NCBI RefSeq assembly: GCF_010587385.1
Contig: NZ_CP047475.1
Location: forward strand, 558,001-622,000
Reading direction: 5' to 3'
Source: Vibrio astriarenae
GTDB lineage: Bacteria; Pseudomonadota; Gammaproteobacteria; Enterobacterales; Vibrionaceae
DNA: 64,000 bases
This document shows positions 1 through 11,525 of the stretch, piece after piece. How positions within the stretch are numbered: position 1 is the stretch's first letter; each line of letters opens with the position of its first letter. The position numbers and the translations under genes were made by a program. A model generated the notes under the pieces. It saw only the letters and a list, made by a program, of their open reading frames with translations, made no database searches and was not told the DNA's origin.

Positions 1-263
1 TTGAAACAATTCGCAATATGCCGTTAGGAGAGCTAGTTGAGTGGGTTCGCAGTGATGAAAACCAACAACGTGGTGAGATGGTGCTATTGGTTCATGGCTT
101 CCGTGAGGAAGCGAGCGATGAGATTCCTGATGAAGTAACGCGTAGTTTGTCGATTTTGGTTAAAGAGCTGCCGCTCAAAAAAGCCGCCGCAATGTGTGCT
201 GAAATTTATAATTTGAAGAAAAATGCTCTGTATAAATGGGGTCTAGAAAACCTCGATAATTAA
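1..263 (+). CDS. rsmI: RsmI, 16S rRNA (cytidine-1402 2'-O)-methyltransferase, 3' end only
   Basis: Only the C-terminal ~87 residues are inside the window; the reading frame is open from base 3 with codon phase 3-5. RsmI uses S-adenosylmethionine to 2'-O-methylate C1402 in the decoding centre of 16S rRNA. The visible tail contains the segment MPLGELVEWVRSD followed by QQRGEMVLLVHG, which I recognise as the conserved C-terminal region of this tetrapyrrole-methylase-fold family, and the small helical C-terminal domain ending at TAA 261-263. The ATG at 18 is internal, not a start. The gene sits just upstream of rnpB, which has its own promoter. Confidence 0.85.
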   Translation, partial: ETIRNMPLGELVEWVRSDENQQRGEMVLLVHGFREEASDEIPDEVTRSLSILVKELPLKKAAAMCAEIYNLKKNALYKWGLENLDN

Positions 264-290
264 TGATTTGGCTTGGGTTGGAGTTTTACC

Positions 291-319
291 TAGACACTTA
301 AGTGATAACTCTATACAAT
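291..319 (+). promoter_or_regulatory. Sigma-70 promoter of rnpB
   Basis: A TAGACA -35 element (291-296) and a TACAAT -10 element (314-319) are separated by 17 bp. Each differs from consensus at one position. The predicted start site falls at about 326-328, exactly where the RNase P RNA homology begins. Confidence 0.65.
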
Positions 320-327
320 CCGCCACC

Positions 328-755
<428 letters not shown>

Positions 756-762
756 ATTCGAG

Positions 763-796
763 ACCCACCATGACATCTGTTATGGTGGGTTTTTTG
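763..796 (+). terminator. Intrinsic terminator of rnpB
   Basis: A perfect 8-bp stem, ACCCACCA (763-770) with TGGTGGGT (783-790), is followed by a T run to 795. It lies just after the mature 3' end of the RNA. Confidence 0.9.
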
Positions 797-965
797 CTTT
801 TTGCTGACGAAAATGTCTCGATAAACCGTAAACTTAGCGAGAAATCACAGCCTGTGTAACGCTAATGGTAGCGATATGACATTAAATCAGTACACTGGAT
901 AACAAATATTAACGATTATTATCGCCTACGCTTTATTTACGTATGCAAGGCCCAATGAGATAACC
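797..965 (+). other. Leader of the dcw cluster; no mraZ
   Basis: This 169-bp stretch holds no credible gene. A weak promoter candidate is ATGACA (876-881) with GATAAC (898-903) at 16-bp spacing. The TGGGN repeats that MraZ binds upstream of its own operon in E. coli are not seen on the forward strand. rsmH starts at 966. Confidence 0.5.
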
Positions 966-1916
966 ATGAGCGAATCTTTCCAACACATTTCTGTTTTACT
1001 TAATGAATCTATCGATGGTTTGGCGATCAAACCTGATGGCATCTATATCGATGGTACGTTTGGCCGTGGTGGGCACAGTCGCACGATTCTTTCAAAGTTG
1101 GGCGAGAATGGTCGTCTTTATAGTATTGACCGAGATCCGCAAGCGATTGCTGAGGCAGGTAAAATCGACGACCCACGCTTCACCATTATTCATGGTCCAT
1201 TTTCAGGCATGGCGGAATATGCAGAGCAATACGGGTTAGTCGGTAAAGTCGACGGAGTGCTATTGGATCTTGGTGTGTCATCACCTCAGCTAGACGATGC
1301 CGAGCGTGGTTTTAGCTTTATGAAAGACGGCCCGCTAGACATGCGTATGGACCCAACGACAGGTATCTCGGTTGCTCAATGGTTGATGGAAGCGGATCTC
1401 GATGACATTACTTGGGTGATTCGAGAGTTTGGTGAAGATAAACATGCTCGACGCATTGCCAAGGCCATTGTTGCGTACCGTGAAGACGAAGAAAATGAAT
1501 CTCTGACTCGCACTGGGCAACTAGCAAAGCTTATCTCAGATGCGGCGCCAAAAAGTTTCAAAGAGAAAAAGCACCCAGCAACTCGTGCTTTCCAAGCGTT
1601 TCGTATCTACATCAACAGTGAGCTTGAAGAGATCGATACGGCACTAAAAGGTGCAGCAAGTATTCTAGCGCCGCAAGGACGCTTATCCGTCATTAGCTTC
1701 CACTCGTTAGAAGATCGTATGGTGAAGCGTTTTATTCGTAAAGAGAGCCGCGGTCCTGAGGTACCACATGGTATTCCAATGACTGAAGCTCAAATCAGCG
1801 CTCTGGGTAGTGCGAACTTGAAAGCCGCGAGTAAAGCCATTAAGCCTTCAAAAGAAGAAGTCGAGATGAACCCACGTTCACGTAGTTCAGTGCTACGTTT
1901 GGCGGAAAAACTTTAA
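966..1916 (+). CDS. rsmH: 16S rRNA (cytosine-1402 N4)-methyltransferase RsmH (MraW)
   Basis: Cytoplasmic SAM-dependent enzyme that N4-methylates C1402 of 16S rRNA, the same nucleotide modified by RsmI, whose gene end lies 700 bp upstream. The product is 316 aa, normal length. It begins [11 protein letters not shown], typical of the family, has the SAM-binding loop [10 protein letters not shown] at 29-38, the [10 protein letters not shown] motif near residue 100, and ends in the family tail [14 protein letters not shown]. It is the first gene of the dcw operon and lies 12 bp from ftsL. Usually mraZ precedes it; here it does not. Confidence 0.97.
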   Translation: MSESFQHISVLLNESIDGLAIKPDGIYIDGTFGRGGHSRTILSKLGENGRLYSIDRDPQAIAEAGKIDDPRFTIIHGPFSGMAEYAEQYGLVGKVDGVLLDLGVSSPQLDDAERGFSFMKDGPLDMRMDPTTGISVAQWLMEADLDDITWVIREFGEDKHARRIAKAIVAYREDEENESLTRTGQLAKLISDAAPKSFKEKKHPATRAFQAFRIYINSELEEIDTALKGAASILAPQGRLSVISFHSLEDRMVKRFIRKESRGPEVPHGIPMTEAQISALGSANLKAASKAIKPSKEEVEMNPRSRSSVLRLAEKL

Positions 1917-1928
1917 GAAAAACGACCA

Positions 1929-2246
1929 ATGAGTGATAAAGCGCCTAACCTTGCCAAAATCATCGCCATGGATGTACTCACTGTCGGGCGCTTACCTCTA
2001 TTGCTCATGCTGACCCTATTGGTGAGTGCGATGGGCGTTGTGTTTGTGACACACCAGTCTAGAACGGCGATTACTGACAAAGATGTCACTCTGGTCGAGC
2101 GTGAGCGTCTTGGAAATGAGTGGCGCAATTTGCTGTTGGAAGAGACAGCGCTCGCAGAACATAGCCGCGTGGAACAACTCGCGATTCGTGAACTTGAAAT
2201 GAAAAGACCAGATGCTGATAAGGAAGTCTTGGTATCTCTAAAATGA
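1929..2246 (+). CDS. ftsL: Cell division protein FtsL
   Basis: Small bitopic inner-membrane protein that forms the FtsQLB complex with FtsQ and FtsB and helps activate the septal synthase FtsWI. The product is 105 aa: a short cytoplasmic tail, one membrane span at about residues 22-42 (LPLLLMLTLLVSAMGVVFVT), then a periplasmic coiled-coil rich in Glu, Arg and Leu. FtsL diverges in sequence, so the call rests on topology and on its fixed place between rsmH and ftsI. The stop overlaps the ftsI start (ATGA at 2243), suggesting translational coupling. Confidence 0.93.
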   Translation: MSDKAPNLAKIIAMDVLTVGRLPLLLMLTLLVSAMGVVFVTHQSRTAITDKDVTLVERERLGNEWRNLLLEETALAEHSRVEQLAIRELEMKRPDADKEVLVSLK

Positions 2247-3979
2247 CCGCAAAGTCCCGCGTAAAACAGAAAGATTCTGAACCAGATAACACAGCAGCAG
2301 AAGCGCCACTCATACGTTGGCGCTTCTATCTTGTGCTTGGCGCCGTATTTATTATTTTTGCCGCTTTGGTTGGCCGGATTGGCTATATTCAGATCATTGA
2401 GCCAGACAACTTGATTCGCCAAGGGGATATGCGCTCAGTGCGTGCCCAAACTCTCCATTCAGCACGAGGCATCATCTCCGACCGCAATGGTGAGCCACTG
2501 GCAGTGAGTGTACCCGTTGAGGCTGTATGGGCGGATCCTTACACTATTTTCAAAGAAGGCGGCCTAACGGATATTGAACGTTGGTATGCCTTGGCTGACG
2601 TGCTTGGTATCGACCGAGAACGAATGCTTGAGCGTATCTCATCGAACCCTAATCGCCGCTTTGTTTACCTTCAACGCCAAGTAAGCCCTGCAATGGCAAC
2701 TTATATACGAGAGCTCAAGTTGGCCGGGGTTGGGCTGAAAGCGGAGTCTCGACGTTATTACCCGTCAGGGGAGGTGAGTGCACATCTTATTGGTGTAACG
2801 GGCATTGATGGCCATGGCTTAGAAGGCGTTGAGCGCAGTTACGATAAATGGTTATCTGGTGAAGCAGGCAAACGTATTATCCGTAAAGATCGCTATGGCC
2901 GAGTCGTTGAGAATATTGCCCTTGAAGAGCGTGAAGAAGGTAAGCCTCTCGATCTTACGATTGATCAACGCTTGCAGGCGATCGCTTATCGAGCGATCAA
3001 ACAGTCAGTGGCTGATCATCGAGCAACCTCCGGATCTGCGGTGTTATTAGATGTGAAAACCGGTGCGGTGCTTGCGATGGTGAATGCCCCCTCCTATAAC
3101 CCGAATAACCGTAACGATCTCCAAAGTTTTAAAATGCGTAATCGTGTGATTACCGACGCGTTTGAGCCGGGGTCAACCATTAAACCGTTCGTCGTCTTAG
3201 CGGCTTTGCAAAACGGCACCGTTGATTACGATACGGTGATTGATACCGGCAATGGCATCATGCCACTGGGTGGCAGCCGAGTGCGAGACACTTCTAAGGT
3301 TGGTAAGGCCGATCTCACCACCGTGTTGAAAAAGTCGAGTAACATTGCGGTGGCCAAGATGGCGTTAGATATGCCGTTAGAAGACTTACTGGATATGTAC
3401 AGTGACGTTGGATTTGGCCAAACCTCAGGTCTTAACTTGATTGGTGAGAGCACGGGTATTTTTCCCAACCGTCGTCGTTGGTCACAGTTTGAAATCGCGA
3501 CACTTGCCTTTGGTTACGGCCTTTCCATTACGCCACTTCAGTTAGCCCACGCATATGCGACGTTGGGCAACTATGGTGAGTACCAGCCTGTTCATATTAT
3601 CGAGAACAATCAACAAGACCTATCACGTCAAGTGATTGATCCTGAGCATGCAAAGAATGTCCTAGCGATGCTGGAAACGGTAACGCAATCAGGAGGTACC
3701 GCCACAAGAGCGGCGGTACCTGGCTATCGTGTTGCTGCAAAAACGGGTACCTCTCGAAAAGCGGCAGCAGGTGGTTATAGTGACGAATATTTTGCTTATA
3801 CCGCAGGGGTAGCACCAGCCAGCGATCCTCGCTTGGCACTAGTGGTGGTTGTCAATGAGCCACAAGGTGATAACTATTATGGTGGTTCAGTGGCAGGCCC
3901 TGTCTTTGCTGACATAATGAAAGGGGCGTTACAAATCTTGAACGTAACGCCTGATGAAAATCGTTTTAAGAACGAGTAA
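2243..3979 (+). CDS. ftsI: Peptidoglycan DD-transpeptidase FtsI (PBP3)
   Basis: Septal class B penicillin-binding protein; it cross-links peptidoglycan at the division site together with the FtsW glycosyltransferase. The product is 578 aa. A membrane span lies near residues 27-49, followed by the PBP dimerisation region (the RGIISDRNGEPLA motif at about 75-87) and the transpeptidase domain. All three active-site motifs are present: S311-T-I-K314, S365-S-N367 and K500-T-G502. It overlaps ftsL by 4 bp and is followed by murE after a 12-bp gap. The tail ends LQILNVTPDENRF, with no long extension. Confidence 0.98.
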   Translation: MTAKSRVKQKDSEPDNTAAEAPLIRWRFYLVLGAVFIIFAALVGRIGYIQIIEPDNLIRQGDMRSVRAQTLHSARGIISDRNGEPLAVSVPVEAVWADPYTIFKEGGLTDIERWYALADVLGIDRERMLERISSNPNRRFVYLQRQVSPAMATYIRELKLAGVGLKAESRRYYPSGEVSAHLIGVTGIDGHGLEGVERSYDKWLSGEAGKRIIRKDRYGRVVENIALEEREEGKPLDLTIDQRLQAIAYRAIKQSVADHRATSGSAVLLDVKTGAVLAMVNAPSYNPNNRNDLQSFKMRNRVITDAFEPGSTIKPFVVLAALQNGTVDYDTVIDTGNGIMPLGGSRVRDTSKVGKADLTTVLKKSSNIAVAKMALDMPLEDLLDMYSDVGFGQTSGLNLIGESTGIFPNRRRWSQFEIATLAFGYGLSITPLQLAHAYATLGNYGEYQPVHIIENNQQDLSRQVIDPEHAKNVLAMLETVTQSGGTATRAAVPGYRVAAKTGTSRKAAAGGYSDEYFAYTAGVAPASDPRLALVVVVNEPQGDNYYGGSVAGPVFADIMKGALQILNVTPDENRFKNE

Positions 3980-3991
3980 AGGAAATCACAG

Positions 3992-5479
3992 TTGCAAACT
4001 CAATCTGTAGATTTGGCGTCGTTAGTTGCGCCATGGTTAGATTTATCAAGCTCACCTTATGCTGATAAAGCCGTAGGGGAGTTACACCTAGACAGTCGTC
4101 AGATTAAAGCCAATGATACGTTCGTGGCGATACCAGGGCATCAGGTTGATGGCCGCAGCTTTATCCCAAAAGCAATTGAGCTAGGGGCAGCCATCGTTTT
4201 ATCTCAGGCCAGCGATGCCCATCCCCACGGTGAAATTGAGGTAGTGGAACATTGTGTGATCGTGCATATCGCCGAGCTCAATCAGCATTTATCACAGTTA
4301 GCGGGTCGAAAGTACACGCATCAAAATAATCGGTTGATTGGCATTACGGGGACCAACGGTAAAACCACAATCAGTCAGTTGATTGCTCAATGGCTCATCC
4401 TCGCAGAGCGTAAAGCAGCGGTCATGGGAACAACAGGCAATGGTTTTCTGGATGACCTTAAACCAGCCGCAAACACGACAGGCAGCGCAATTGAAATTCA
4501 AAGAACGCTCGCTGAACTTGATCAGCAAGGCGCGCAATATACTGCGTTAGAAGTGTCTTCTCATGGTCTTATCCAGGGGCGTGTTGCGGCGCTCGAGTTT
4601 CAGGTTGGTGTCTTTACCAACCTTAGCCGTGACCACCTCGACTATCACGGAACAATGCAAGAGTATGCGGGTGCCAAACAGAGACTCTTTACGACTCATC
4701 GTTGTCATGCGGCAGTCATTAATGCCGATGATGATGTTGGTAAGCAGTGGGTTCGAGAGGTTGATGGCGCGATTGCCGTCTCTCTTGGTCAACACCGAGA
4801 TAACAATGGTGTGTTTGCAACCCGAGTTGACTACGCGACCAGTGGAATCACGATTGAATTTGATGGCTTTGCAGGCTCAGGTAGACTTCATGTACCACTG
4901 ATTGGTGAGTTTAATGCGAGCAATGTGCTGTTGGCATTTTCCACGCTGTTAAAACTCGGTGTGACCAAGCAAGTTCTGCTTGATACCGCAGCTCAGCTTA
5001 AGCCAGTTCTAGGTCGAATGGAGCTATTCAGTCAGCCACGCAAAGCTAAAATTGTGGTGGATTATGCACACACGCCAGATGCGCTGGAAAAGGCACTAGC
5101 CGCGCTTCGTGTTCACTGTGAAGGCAAACTTTGGGTCGTTGTCGGCTGTGGCGGTGACAGAGATAAGGGTAAGCGCCCTATGATGGCAGCCTCGGCTGAA
5201 AAGCTGGCTGATCATGCCATTTTCGCTGACGATAATCCGCGCAGCGAAAACCCTGCGGCAATTGTCAGCGACATGCTAGCGGGGGTGACCAACCCAGAAG
5301 TCATTACCGTTGAGCACGATAGATTTGCCGCAGCGCAGTACGCGATAGAGCAAGCGAGCGATAAGGATATTATCTTATTGGCCGGCAAGGGTCATGAGGA
5401 CTATCAAGTATTTGCTAATGGCAATACCCATTACTCAGACCGCGAGACGGCAGCAACACTGTTGGGGGTTACGCTATGA
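3992..5479 (+). CDS. murE: UDP-MurNAc-L-Ala-D-Glu:meso-DAP ligase MurE
   Basis: Adds the third residue, meso-diaminopimelate, to the stem peptide using ATP. The product is 495 aa from a TTG start at 3992, preceded by AAAGGA; no in-frame ATG sits close by. Mur-ligase signs are the ATP loop G-TNGKTT at 120-126 and a central domain with the [10 protein letters not shown] segment. D414-N-P-R417 is the signature for meso-DAP rather than lysine, so the cell wall is of the Gram-negative mDAP type. The stop overlaps murF by 4 bp. DapB, encoded at 21737, supplies the mDAP pathway. Confidence 0.97.
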   Translation: MQTQSVDLASLVAPWLDLSSSPYADKAVGELHLDSRQIKANDTFVAIPGHQVDGRSFIPKAIELGAAIVLSQASDAHPHGEIEVVEHCVIVHIAELNQHLSQLAGRKYTHQNNRLIGITGTNGKTTISQLIAQWLILAERKAAVMGTTGNGFLDDLKPAANTTGSAIEIQRTLAELDQQGAQYTALEVSSHGLIQGRVAALEFQVGVFTNLSRDHLDYHGTMQEYAGAKQRLFTTHRCHAAVINADDDVGKQWVREVDGAIAVSLGQHRDNNGVFATRVDYATSGITIEFDGFAGSGRLHVPLIGEFNASNVLLAFSTLLKLGVTKQVLLDTAAQLKPVLGRMELFSQPRKAKIVVDYAHTPDALEKALAALRVHCEGKLWVVVGCGGDRDKGKRPMMAASAEKLADHAIFADDNPRSENPAAIVSDMLAGVTNPEVITVEHDRFAAAQYAIEQASDKDIILLAGKGHEDYQVFANGNTHYSDRETAATLLGVTL

Positions 5480-6846
5480 TTGAAGTCACACTGGAACAGA
5501 TTGCTCAGATCACTGGGGGAGAACTGCATGGTAACAACACCACAGTCAACTCAGTGTCCACCGATTCTCGTCATGTTGAAAGTCAAGGTCTGTTTATCGC
5601 TTTGGTTGGCGAACGGTTTGATGCGCATGAATTTATTGATGAGGCGCTGGCGAAAAAGACTGGCGCGGTTCTAGTTGCACATCCTATCGAGCAACAGGTT
5701 GCTCAGGTTGTTGTAAAAGACACCAAGTTAGCCATGGGGCAATTGGCTGCTTGGGTGCATCAACAGTGCGATACCAAAACTTTGGCCATCACAGGTAGCT
5801 GCGGTAAAACGACAGTGAAAGAGATGTGCGCAGCGATTCTTGAGCAGAAAGGCTCAGTGCTATTTACCGCTGGTAATTTCAATAATGATATTGGTGTGCC
5901 TCTGACACTGTTTAGAACGACTCCAGAGCATGACTACTCAGTGATTGAGCTGGGGGCAAATCATGTGGGTGAAATTGCTTATACCACTCAACTGGTGAAG
6001 CCAAGTGTTGCGATAGTGAACAATGTCGCAGCTGCACACTTGGAAGGGTTTGGCTCCATTGATGGCGTCAAGAGAGCCAAAGGTGAGATTTACCAAGGCC
6101 TGACAGCAGACAAAGTCGCTATAGTCAACTTAGACAGTCAAGGTGAGGCGCTGTGGGGTGACGTTCTGAGTGATAAGCACGTGCTGACGTTTTCTGCGAA
6201 CAATGAGCAAGCGGATTATTACGCAAGCAATGTCACCGTTAATGAAGATGGGTACCCAAGCTTCCTACTTCATTCACCTGCCGGCGAGCAAAGGGTCACA
6301 TTAAACCTGATTGGTCAGCACAATGTCGCTAACGCCCTAGCGGCAGCGGCCTTGACGGCTCAATTTGGTGCTACATTGAAAGAGATTGCACATGGCTTAA
6401 GTCATCTTGCACCGGTGAAAGGGCGTGTAGAGACTGTTGAGCTAAACGCGAACGTGCGTTTGATAGATGATAGTTATAACGCGAGTGTTCCCGCGGTAAA
6501 AGCTGCGATAGAGCTACTGGGTCAGTTTACGGGTAAACGTTGGTTAATTTTGGGCAATATGGCGGAATTGGGTCAACAAAGTCTTGAACTTCACCGTCAA
6601 CTTGGCGAACATGCTGCCCCATTCAATTTTGATTATATTTTGACGTATGGTGAAGATGCTCGCGTGATCAGCGAAGAGTGCCAAGGCATTCACTTTGACG
6701 ATCACGATACGATGATCGAGTACATTCGCACCGAGTTAGCGAACTCACTCACTGCGTCACAACAAAAGCACACCTTGCTTGTTAAAGGAGCCAATAGTGC
6801 TGGCATGTTTAAGGTGGCAAAAGCTCTTAAGGAGAGAGTTTTATGA
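5476..6846 (+). CDS. murF: UDP-MurNAc-tripeptide:D-Ala-D-Ala ligase MurF
   Basis: Completes the UDP-MurNAc-pentapeptide by joining D-Ala-D-Ala. The product is 456 aa, with the ATP loop GSCGKTT at 107-113, the [10 protein letters not shown] segment of the central domain, and the [15 protein letters not shown] motif of the C-terminal domain. It overlaps murE and mraY by 4 bp each (ATGA), so these three genes are probably translationally coupled. The D-Ala-D-Ala ligase gene ddl that feeds it is not in this cluster. Confidence 0.97.
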   Translation: MIEVTLEQIAQITGGELHGNNTTVNSVSTDSRHVESQGLFIALVGERFDAHEFIDEALAKKTGAVLVAHPIEQQVAQVVVKDTKLAMGQLAAWVHQQCDTKTLAITGSCGKTTVKEMCAAILEQKGSVLFTAGNFNNDIGVPLTLFRTTPEHDYSVIELGANHVGEIAYTTQLVKPSVAIVNNVAAAHLEGFGSIDGVKRAKGEIYQGLTADKVAIVNLDSQGEALWGDVLSDKHVLTFSANNEQADYYASNVTVNEDGYPSFLLHSPAGEQRVTLNLIGQHNVANALAAAALTAQFGATLKEIAHGLSHLAPVKGRVETVELNANVRLIDDSYNASVPAVKAAIELLGQFTGKRWLILGNMAELGQQSLELHRQLGEHAAPFNFDYILTYGEDARVISEECQGIHFDDHDTMIEYIRTELANSLTASQQKHTLLVKGANSAGMFKVAKALKERVL

Positions 6847-7925
6847 TTATTTGGCTAGCTGAATTACTCCAGCCATACTTTTCCTTTTTTCGCCTGTTTG
6901 AATACCTATCATTTCGAGCAATCGTAAGTATCTTGACAGCGCTGTCTCTCTCTTTGTGGATGGGGCCTCGTTTGATCAAACGTCTGCAAATGTTGCAGAT
7001 TGGTCAGGTGGTTCGTGATGAAGGTCCTGAGTCACACTTTAGTAAGCGTGGTACGCCGACGATGGGCGGGGTGATGATTCTCACCGCGATTTCAGTGACC
7101 ATCTTACTATGGTCTGATCTTTCCAACCCTTACGTATGGGCAGTGCTGTTTGTTCTTGGCGGCTATGGCACGGTCGGTTTTGTTGATGACTACCGAAAAG
7201 TGGTGCGTAAAAACACAGACGGTTTGATTGCTCGCTGGAAGTATTTTTGGCAGTCGATGATCGCCCTTGTCGTGGCGTTTGCGCTGTATGCACATGGCAA
7301 AGATACCGCAGCGACGCAACTGGTTGTGCCGTTCTTTAAAGATATTATGCCTCAATTGGGGCTGTTCTATATCGTGCTGACTTACTTTGTGATTGTCGGT
7401 ACAAGTAATGCGGTTAACCTGACGGATGGTCTGGATGGTTTGGCCATCATGCCAACGGTTATGGTGGCATCAGGCTTTGGTATCATTGCTTGGGCAACGG
7501 GTAACGTTAATTTCGCAGCATACCTAAACATCCCTCATATACCGTACGCATCTGAATTGGTCGTGGTGTGTACCGCAATTGTGGGTGCAGGACTTGGCTT
7601 CTTGTGGTTTAACACCTACCCAGCTCAAGTGTTCATGGGCGATGTAGGCTCTCTGGCTCTGGGTGGCGCTCTGGGGACGATTGCCGTGTTGGTACGCCAG
7701 GAGTTTGTTCTGGTGATCATGGGCGGTGTCTTTGTTATGGAAACCCTATCGGTGATCCTTCAAGTTGGCTCTTACAAGTTGCGAGGTCAGCGTATTTTCC
7801 GCATGGCACCGATTCATCACCACTATGAACTGAAAGGGTGGCCGGAACCACGAGTGATTGTCCGTTTTTGGATCATCTCAATTGTCCTAGTTCTTATCGG
7901 TTTAGCGACACTGAAGGTACGTTAA
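6843..7925 (+). CDS. mraY: Phospho-MurNAc-pentapeptide transferase MraY
   Basis: Polytopic inner-membrane enzyme that transfers phospho-MurNAc-pentapeptide to undecaprenyl phosphate, giving lipid I. The product is 360 aa with about ten hydrophobic spans. The DD pair in GFVDDYRKV (D115-D116) is catalytic in the family. Also present are [10 protein letters not shown], the [14 protein letters not shown] motif and the HHHYE histidine motif near residue 325. Its TAA overlaps the murD ATG by one base. Confidence 0.98.
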   Translation: MIIWLAELLQPYFSFFRLFEYLSFRAIVSILTALSLSLWMGPRLIKRLQMLQIGQVVRDEGPESHFSKRGTPTMGGVMILTAISVTILLWSDLSNPYVWAVLFVLGGYGTVGFVDDYRKVVRKNTDGLIARWKYFWQSMIALVVAFALYAHGKDTAATQLVVPFFKDIMPQLGLFYIVLTYFVIVGTSNAVNLTDGLDGLAIMPTVMVASGFGIIAWATGNVNFAAYLNIPHIPYASELVVVCTAIVGAGLGFLWFNTYPAQVFMGDVGSLALGGALGTIAVLVRQEFVLVIMGGVFVMETLSVILQVGSYKLRGQRIFRMAPIHHHYELKGWPEPRVIVRFWIISIVLVLIGLATLKVR

Positions 7926-9247
7926 TGAATCACTGGCAAGGGATTTCCAATGTGGTGGTAGCAGGGCTCGGTATTACCGGGCTCTCTGTGGTTAATTACC
8001 TTGAGAAATATCACCCACAATTAAGCATCAAGGTTATTGATACTCGTCCTAAAGCGCCCAACGCTGATCAATTGTCGAGTTCGGTTGAGCTGCACACTGG
8101 GAGTTGGAATCACGTTTGGCTGGAGCAGGCCGATCTGATCATTGCTAACCCCGGTATCGCCTTAGCAACCCCAGAGCTTGAGCAAGCAATAGCCAAAGGC
8201 ACACCCGTTGTCGGAGACATCGAGGTTTTTGCTTGGCATGTTGAGGTGCCAACGCTAGCCATCACCGGGTCGAATGGAAAAAGTACCGTCACAGATTTAA
8301 CCGGTGCACTTGCCAAGGCCGCAGGACTAAAAGTCGCGGTTGGAGGCAACATCGGTGTTCCTGCCCTAGACTTGATCGCTGATGACGTGGAGCTTTATGT
8401 ATTAGAGCTATCGAGTTTTCAGCTTGAAACAACCACAAGCTTGACGCTGCAAGGTGCGGCGTTCTTAAATCTATCTGAAGACCATATGGACCGATACCGT
8501 GGCATGGATGATTACAAGCAAGCCAAACAACGTATTTTCGACCACGCTCAAGTGGCTGTCGTGAATGGCGATGATGCCGAGACGCTTCCTACACAGTCTT
8601 CACTAAAGCGCAGTATCTTTTCTTTACAAGATCAACAAGCTGCGTATCACGTTGAATTACTCGATGGAAAAGAGTGGCTGGTGGCTCATAATCAGCCCGT
8701 TCTGCCTACAGAGAAGCTCTCGCTGGTGGGGCGCCATAATGTCGCTAATGCACTTGCGGCTATTGCCCTGCTAGACACCGTTGGCATTAAACGAGAGAGC
8801 TACGTAGCTGAGTTGCAGCGCTATAACGGCCTAACTCATCGTTGTCAGCTTGTGGCCGAGCACGATGGTGTCAAGTGGGTGAATGACTCTAAAGCGACGA
8901 ACGTCGCGAGCACTCTGGCAGCGTTATCTGGGTTAGAGTGTCAAGGTATGCTCTATCTGCTTGTAGGAGGCAATGGCAAAGGCGCAGATTTCTCTGAGCT
9001 ACAACCTGTGTTGTCCTCACTCAATGTCACACTTGGCTGCTATGGCGCTGATGGTGATGAGTTTATGGCGTTGCATGACAACGCGGTGCGTTTTGAAACA
9101 ATGCAGCAAGCGATCGCGGAGTTTGCACCTAAAGCAACAACAGGCGATATCATTATGCTTTCACCGGCTTGTGCAAGCTTTGATCAGTTCCCTAACTTCA
9201 TGGTTCGTGGGGACGTATTTACCGAAATCGCACAAAGTTGGCACTAA
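7925..9247 (+). CDS. murD: UDP-MurNAc-L-Ala:D-Glu ligase MurD
   Basis: Adds D-glutamate to UDP-MurNAc-L-alanine. I place the start at ATG 7925 ([16 protein letters not shown]), giving 440 aa; the frame stays open upstream to 7838, but that part lies inside mraY and the N-terminal Rossmann segment [10 protein letters not shown] fits the shorter start. The ATP loop GSNGKST is at 115-121, and [15 protein letters not shown] is the C-terminal domain signature. It shares one base with mraY; ftsW follows after 6 bp. Confidence 0.96.
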   Translation: MNHWQGISNVVVAGLGITGLSVVNYLEKYHPQLSIKVIDTRPKAPNADQLSSSVELHTGSWNHVWLEQADLIIANPGIALATPELEQAIAKGTPVVGDIEVFAWHVEVPTLAITGSNGKSTVTDLTGALAKAAGLKVAVGGNIGVPALDLIADDVELYVLELSSFQLETTTSLTLQGAAFLNLSEDHMDRYRGMDDYKQAKQRIFDHAQVAVVNGDDAETLPTQSSLKRSIFSLQDQQAAYHVELLDGKEWLVAHNQPVLPTEKLSLVGRHNVANALAAIALLDTVGIKRESYVAELQRYNGLTHRCQLVAEHDGVKWVNDSKATNVASTLAALSGLECQGMLYLLVGGNGKGADFSELQPVLSSLNVTLGCYGADGDEFMALHDNAVRFETMQQAIAEFAPKATTGDIIMLSPACASFDQFPNFMVRGDVFTEIAQSWH

Positions 9248-9253
9248 CTCAGG

Positions 9254-10465
9254 ATGGAATCAGCAGTGAAGGAACGAATACAACGTGTAGCCTCTTGGTT
9301 TCACTCAACACCTCAACTCGCCTTGTATGATCGTCAGTTGGTTTGGATCGCTATCGGTCTGATGGTCGTGGGATTGGTTATGGTCACGTCGGCTTCTTTT
9401 CCCGTTAGCTACCGATTGACTGGGCAGCCTTTCCACTTTATGGCTAGGCATGTTGTGTTTCTTGGGTTGGCGATGATCGTATCAACGGTAGCGCTGCAGG
9501 TTCCAATAAAAAAATGGATGCAGCATGGTCATTGGTTGCTCGTCATATCCTTCGTCTTGCTCATGGTGGTGTTGTTGGTGGGTAAGTCGGTTAACGGTGC
9601 CTCACGCTGGATTCCATTAGGGTTATTTAACCTTCAACCCGCCGAAGTAGCCAAGCTGTCGCTATTCATCTATATGGCTGGCTATCTCGTTCGTAAACAC
9701 AGTGAAGTGCGACAAACCTTTTTTGGTGGTTTCTTTAAGCCGATTGTCATCTTTGCCTTACTTGCCGGATTGCTGTTAGGGCAGCCCGATTTGGGTACTG
9801 TGGTTGTGATGCTTGTTACTCTGTTTGGTATGCTGTTTATCGCAGGAGCAAAGCTGATTCAATTTATCGGTTTGATGGTGGCGGGTATTGTGGCCGTCAT
9901 TGGTTTGATCATTATCGAACCTTATCGTATGCGCCGCGTCACCTCCTTTTTAGATCCCTGGCAAGACCCATTTGGTAGTGGTTACCAGCTTACTCAGTCC
10001 TTAATGGCTTTTGGTCGTGGAGAGTGGACCGGGCAAGGCTTGGGCAACTCAATTCAAAAATTAGAGTATCTTCCAGAAGCACATACCGACTTTGTTTTTG
10101 CCGTTCTTGCGGAAGAGCTCGGTTTTATCGGTGTGGTGCTTATTCTGCTACTTATCTTCAGTTTGGTGGGTAAGGCGATATTTATTGGGAAGCGTGCACT
10201 AGAGCAGGAGCAGATGTTTGGCGGTTACCTTGGGTTTGGCATAGGTATTTGGTTTGCGTTTCAAACCTTAGTCAATGTTGGTGCAGCAGCAGGTATGGTG
10301 CCGACGAAAGGTCTAACACTGCCGCTAATCAGTTATGGTGGGTCGAGTTTGATCATCATGGCCATTGCTGTGTCCATTTTATTGAGAATTGATTTTGAGT
10401 GTCGTTGGGTTGCCGAACATGGCGATGACGAACAACAGATAGAACAAGAAGATGAAGAAAAATAA
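9254..10465 (+). CDS. ftsW: Septal peptidoglycan glycosyltransferase FtsW
   Basis: SEDS-family membrane glycosyltransferase that polymerises lipid II at the septum with FtsI. The product is 403 aa with about ten membrane spans. SEDS motifs are visible: the [10 protein letters not shown] segment near 115, QPDLGT near 177, and [16 protein letters not shown], which contains the family's conserved Asp/Glu residues. The C-terminal tail, rich in Asp, Glu and Gln, lies in the cytoplasm. It overlaps murG by 14 bp. Confidence 0.97.
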   Translation: MESAVKERIQRVASWFHSTPQLALYDRQLVWIAIGLMVVGLVMVTSASFPVSYRLTGQPFHFMARHVVFLGLAMIVSTVALQVPIKKWMQHGHWLLVISFVLLMVVLLVGKSVNGASRWIPLGLFNLQPAEVAKLSLFIYMAGYLVRKHSEVRQTFFGGFFKPIVIFALLAGLLLGQPDLGTVVVMLVTLFGMLFIAGAKLIQFIGLMVAGIVAVIGLIIIEPYRMRRVTSFLDPWQDPFGSGYQLTQSLMAFGRGEWTGQGLGNSIQKLEYLPEAHTDFVFAVLAEELGFIGVVLILLLIFSLVGKAIFIGKRALEQEQMFGGYLGFGIGIWFAFQTLVNVGAAAGMVPTKGLTLPLISYGGSSLIIMAIAVSILLRIDFECRWVAEHGDDEQQIEQEDEEK

Positions 10466-11525
10466 ACGTTTGATGGTGATGGCTGGAGGTACTGGGGGGC
10501 ATGTCTTTCCTGGGCTCGCTGTTGCGAAGAAACTTCAGCAGCAGGGCTGGGAGATCCGTTGGTTAGGCACACAAGATAGAATGGAAGCAGACCTTGTTCC
10601 TAAACATGGTATTGAGATCGATTTTATTAAAGTTAAAGGATTGCGTGGGCAGGGGATTCTTAAGCTGGTTCAAGCTCCGTTTCAAATTTTCAACGCCATT
10701 TTGCAGGCGAGAAAGCACATCAAAGCATGGCAACCGGATGCCGTTCTTGGTATGGGCGGTTATGTGAGTGGTCCGGGTGGCGTTGCAGCTTGGATGTCAG
10801 GGATTCCTGTGGTTTTGCATGAGCAAAATGCCGTGGCAGGTTTAACCAATCAATGGCTATCAAAGATTGCTACCCGAGTATTTCAAGCTTTTAAAGGCGC
10901 TTTTCCTAACGCACAAGTGGTAGGTAATCCAGTACGTCAAGATGTAGTCAGTATTGCAGAGCCTGAAATGCGTCTTGCAGAGCGAAATGGCAATATTCGT
11001 ATTCTCGTTATGGGGGGCAGTCAAGGAGCACGTATTTTGAACCAAACCTTGCCTGAGGTGATGGCACAACTGGGCGAAGGCTATGAGATCTTGCACCAGG
11101 CAGGTAAAGGAAGCCAGCAGCTGGTGGAAGCGGCTTACACACAAAATCAAGTCGCTCACTTTACAGCAACAGAGTTTATCGATGATGTGGCAGAGGCTTA
11201 TCAATGGGCGGACTTGGTGGTTTGCCGCTCTGGTGCGTTAACCGTTTCCGAGGTTGCGGCTGCGGGTGTTGGCGCCATATTTGTCCCATTCATGCATAAA
11301 GATCGTCAACAGGCGTTGAATGCTGATCACTTGATTGATGCGGGTGCAGCCCACATGATTGAGCAACCAGATTTAACAGTAGCCAAAATGACTGATAGTA
11401 TTCGTCAACTTGATCGTGCAGCCCTACTTTTGATGGCACAACGTGCCCGTGCTGCTGCCCAGTTAAATGCCGATGAAGTGGTTGCCAATGCCATCATCGA
11501 GATTACCGAACAACGAGACAAATAG
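10452..11525 (+). CDS. murG: Lipid II synthase MurG (GlcNAc transferase)
   Basis: Peripheral membrane GT28 enzyme that transfers GlcNAc from UDP-GlcNAc to lipid I. The product is 357 aa. The N-terminal glycine-rich loop AGGTGGH is at 11-17; [26 protein letters not shown] and the C-terminal [12 protein letters not shown] nucleotide-sugar motif are all present. The start lies inside ftsW, and the stop abuts the murC ATG with no gap. Confidence 0.98.
   Translation: MKKNKRLMVMAGGTGGHVFPGLAVAKKLQQQGWEIRWLGTQDRMEADLVPKHGIEIDFIKVKGLRGQGILKLVQAPFQIFNAILQARKHIKAWQPDAVLGMGGYVSGPGGVAAWMSGIPVVLHEQNAVAGLTNQWLSKIATRVFQAFKGAFPNAQVVGNPVRQDVVSIAEPEMRLAERNGNIRILVMGGSQGARILNQTLPEVMAQLGEGYEILHQAGKGSQQLVEAAYTQNQVAHFTATEFIDDVAEAYQWADLVVCRSGALTVSEVAAAGVGAIFVPFMHKDRQQALNADHLIDAGAAHMIEQPDLTVAKMTDSIRQLDRAALLLMAQRARAAAQLNADEVVANAIIEITEQRDK

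Noticed and set aside
1913..2422. Reverse open frame of 169 codons opposite ftsL and ftsI
   Set aside because: It lies antisense to two well-recognised genes, its product resembles nothing I know, and no ribosome site precedes it.
7838..7924. Longer N-terminus for MurD
   Set aside because: The extension lies within mraY and carries no family-like residues; the ATG at 7925 gives the expected start of the Rossmann domain.
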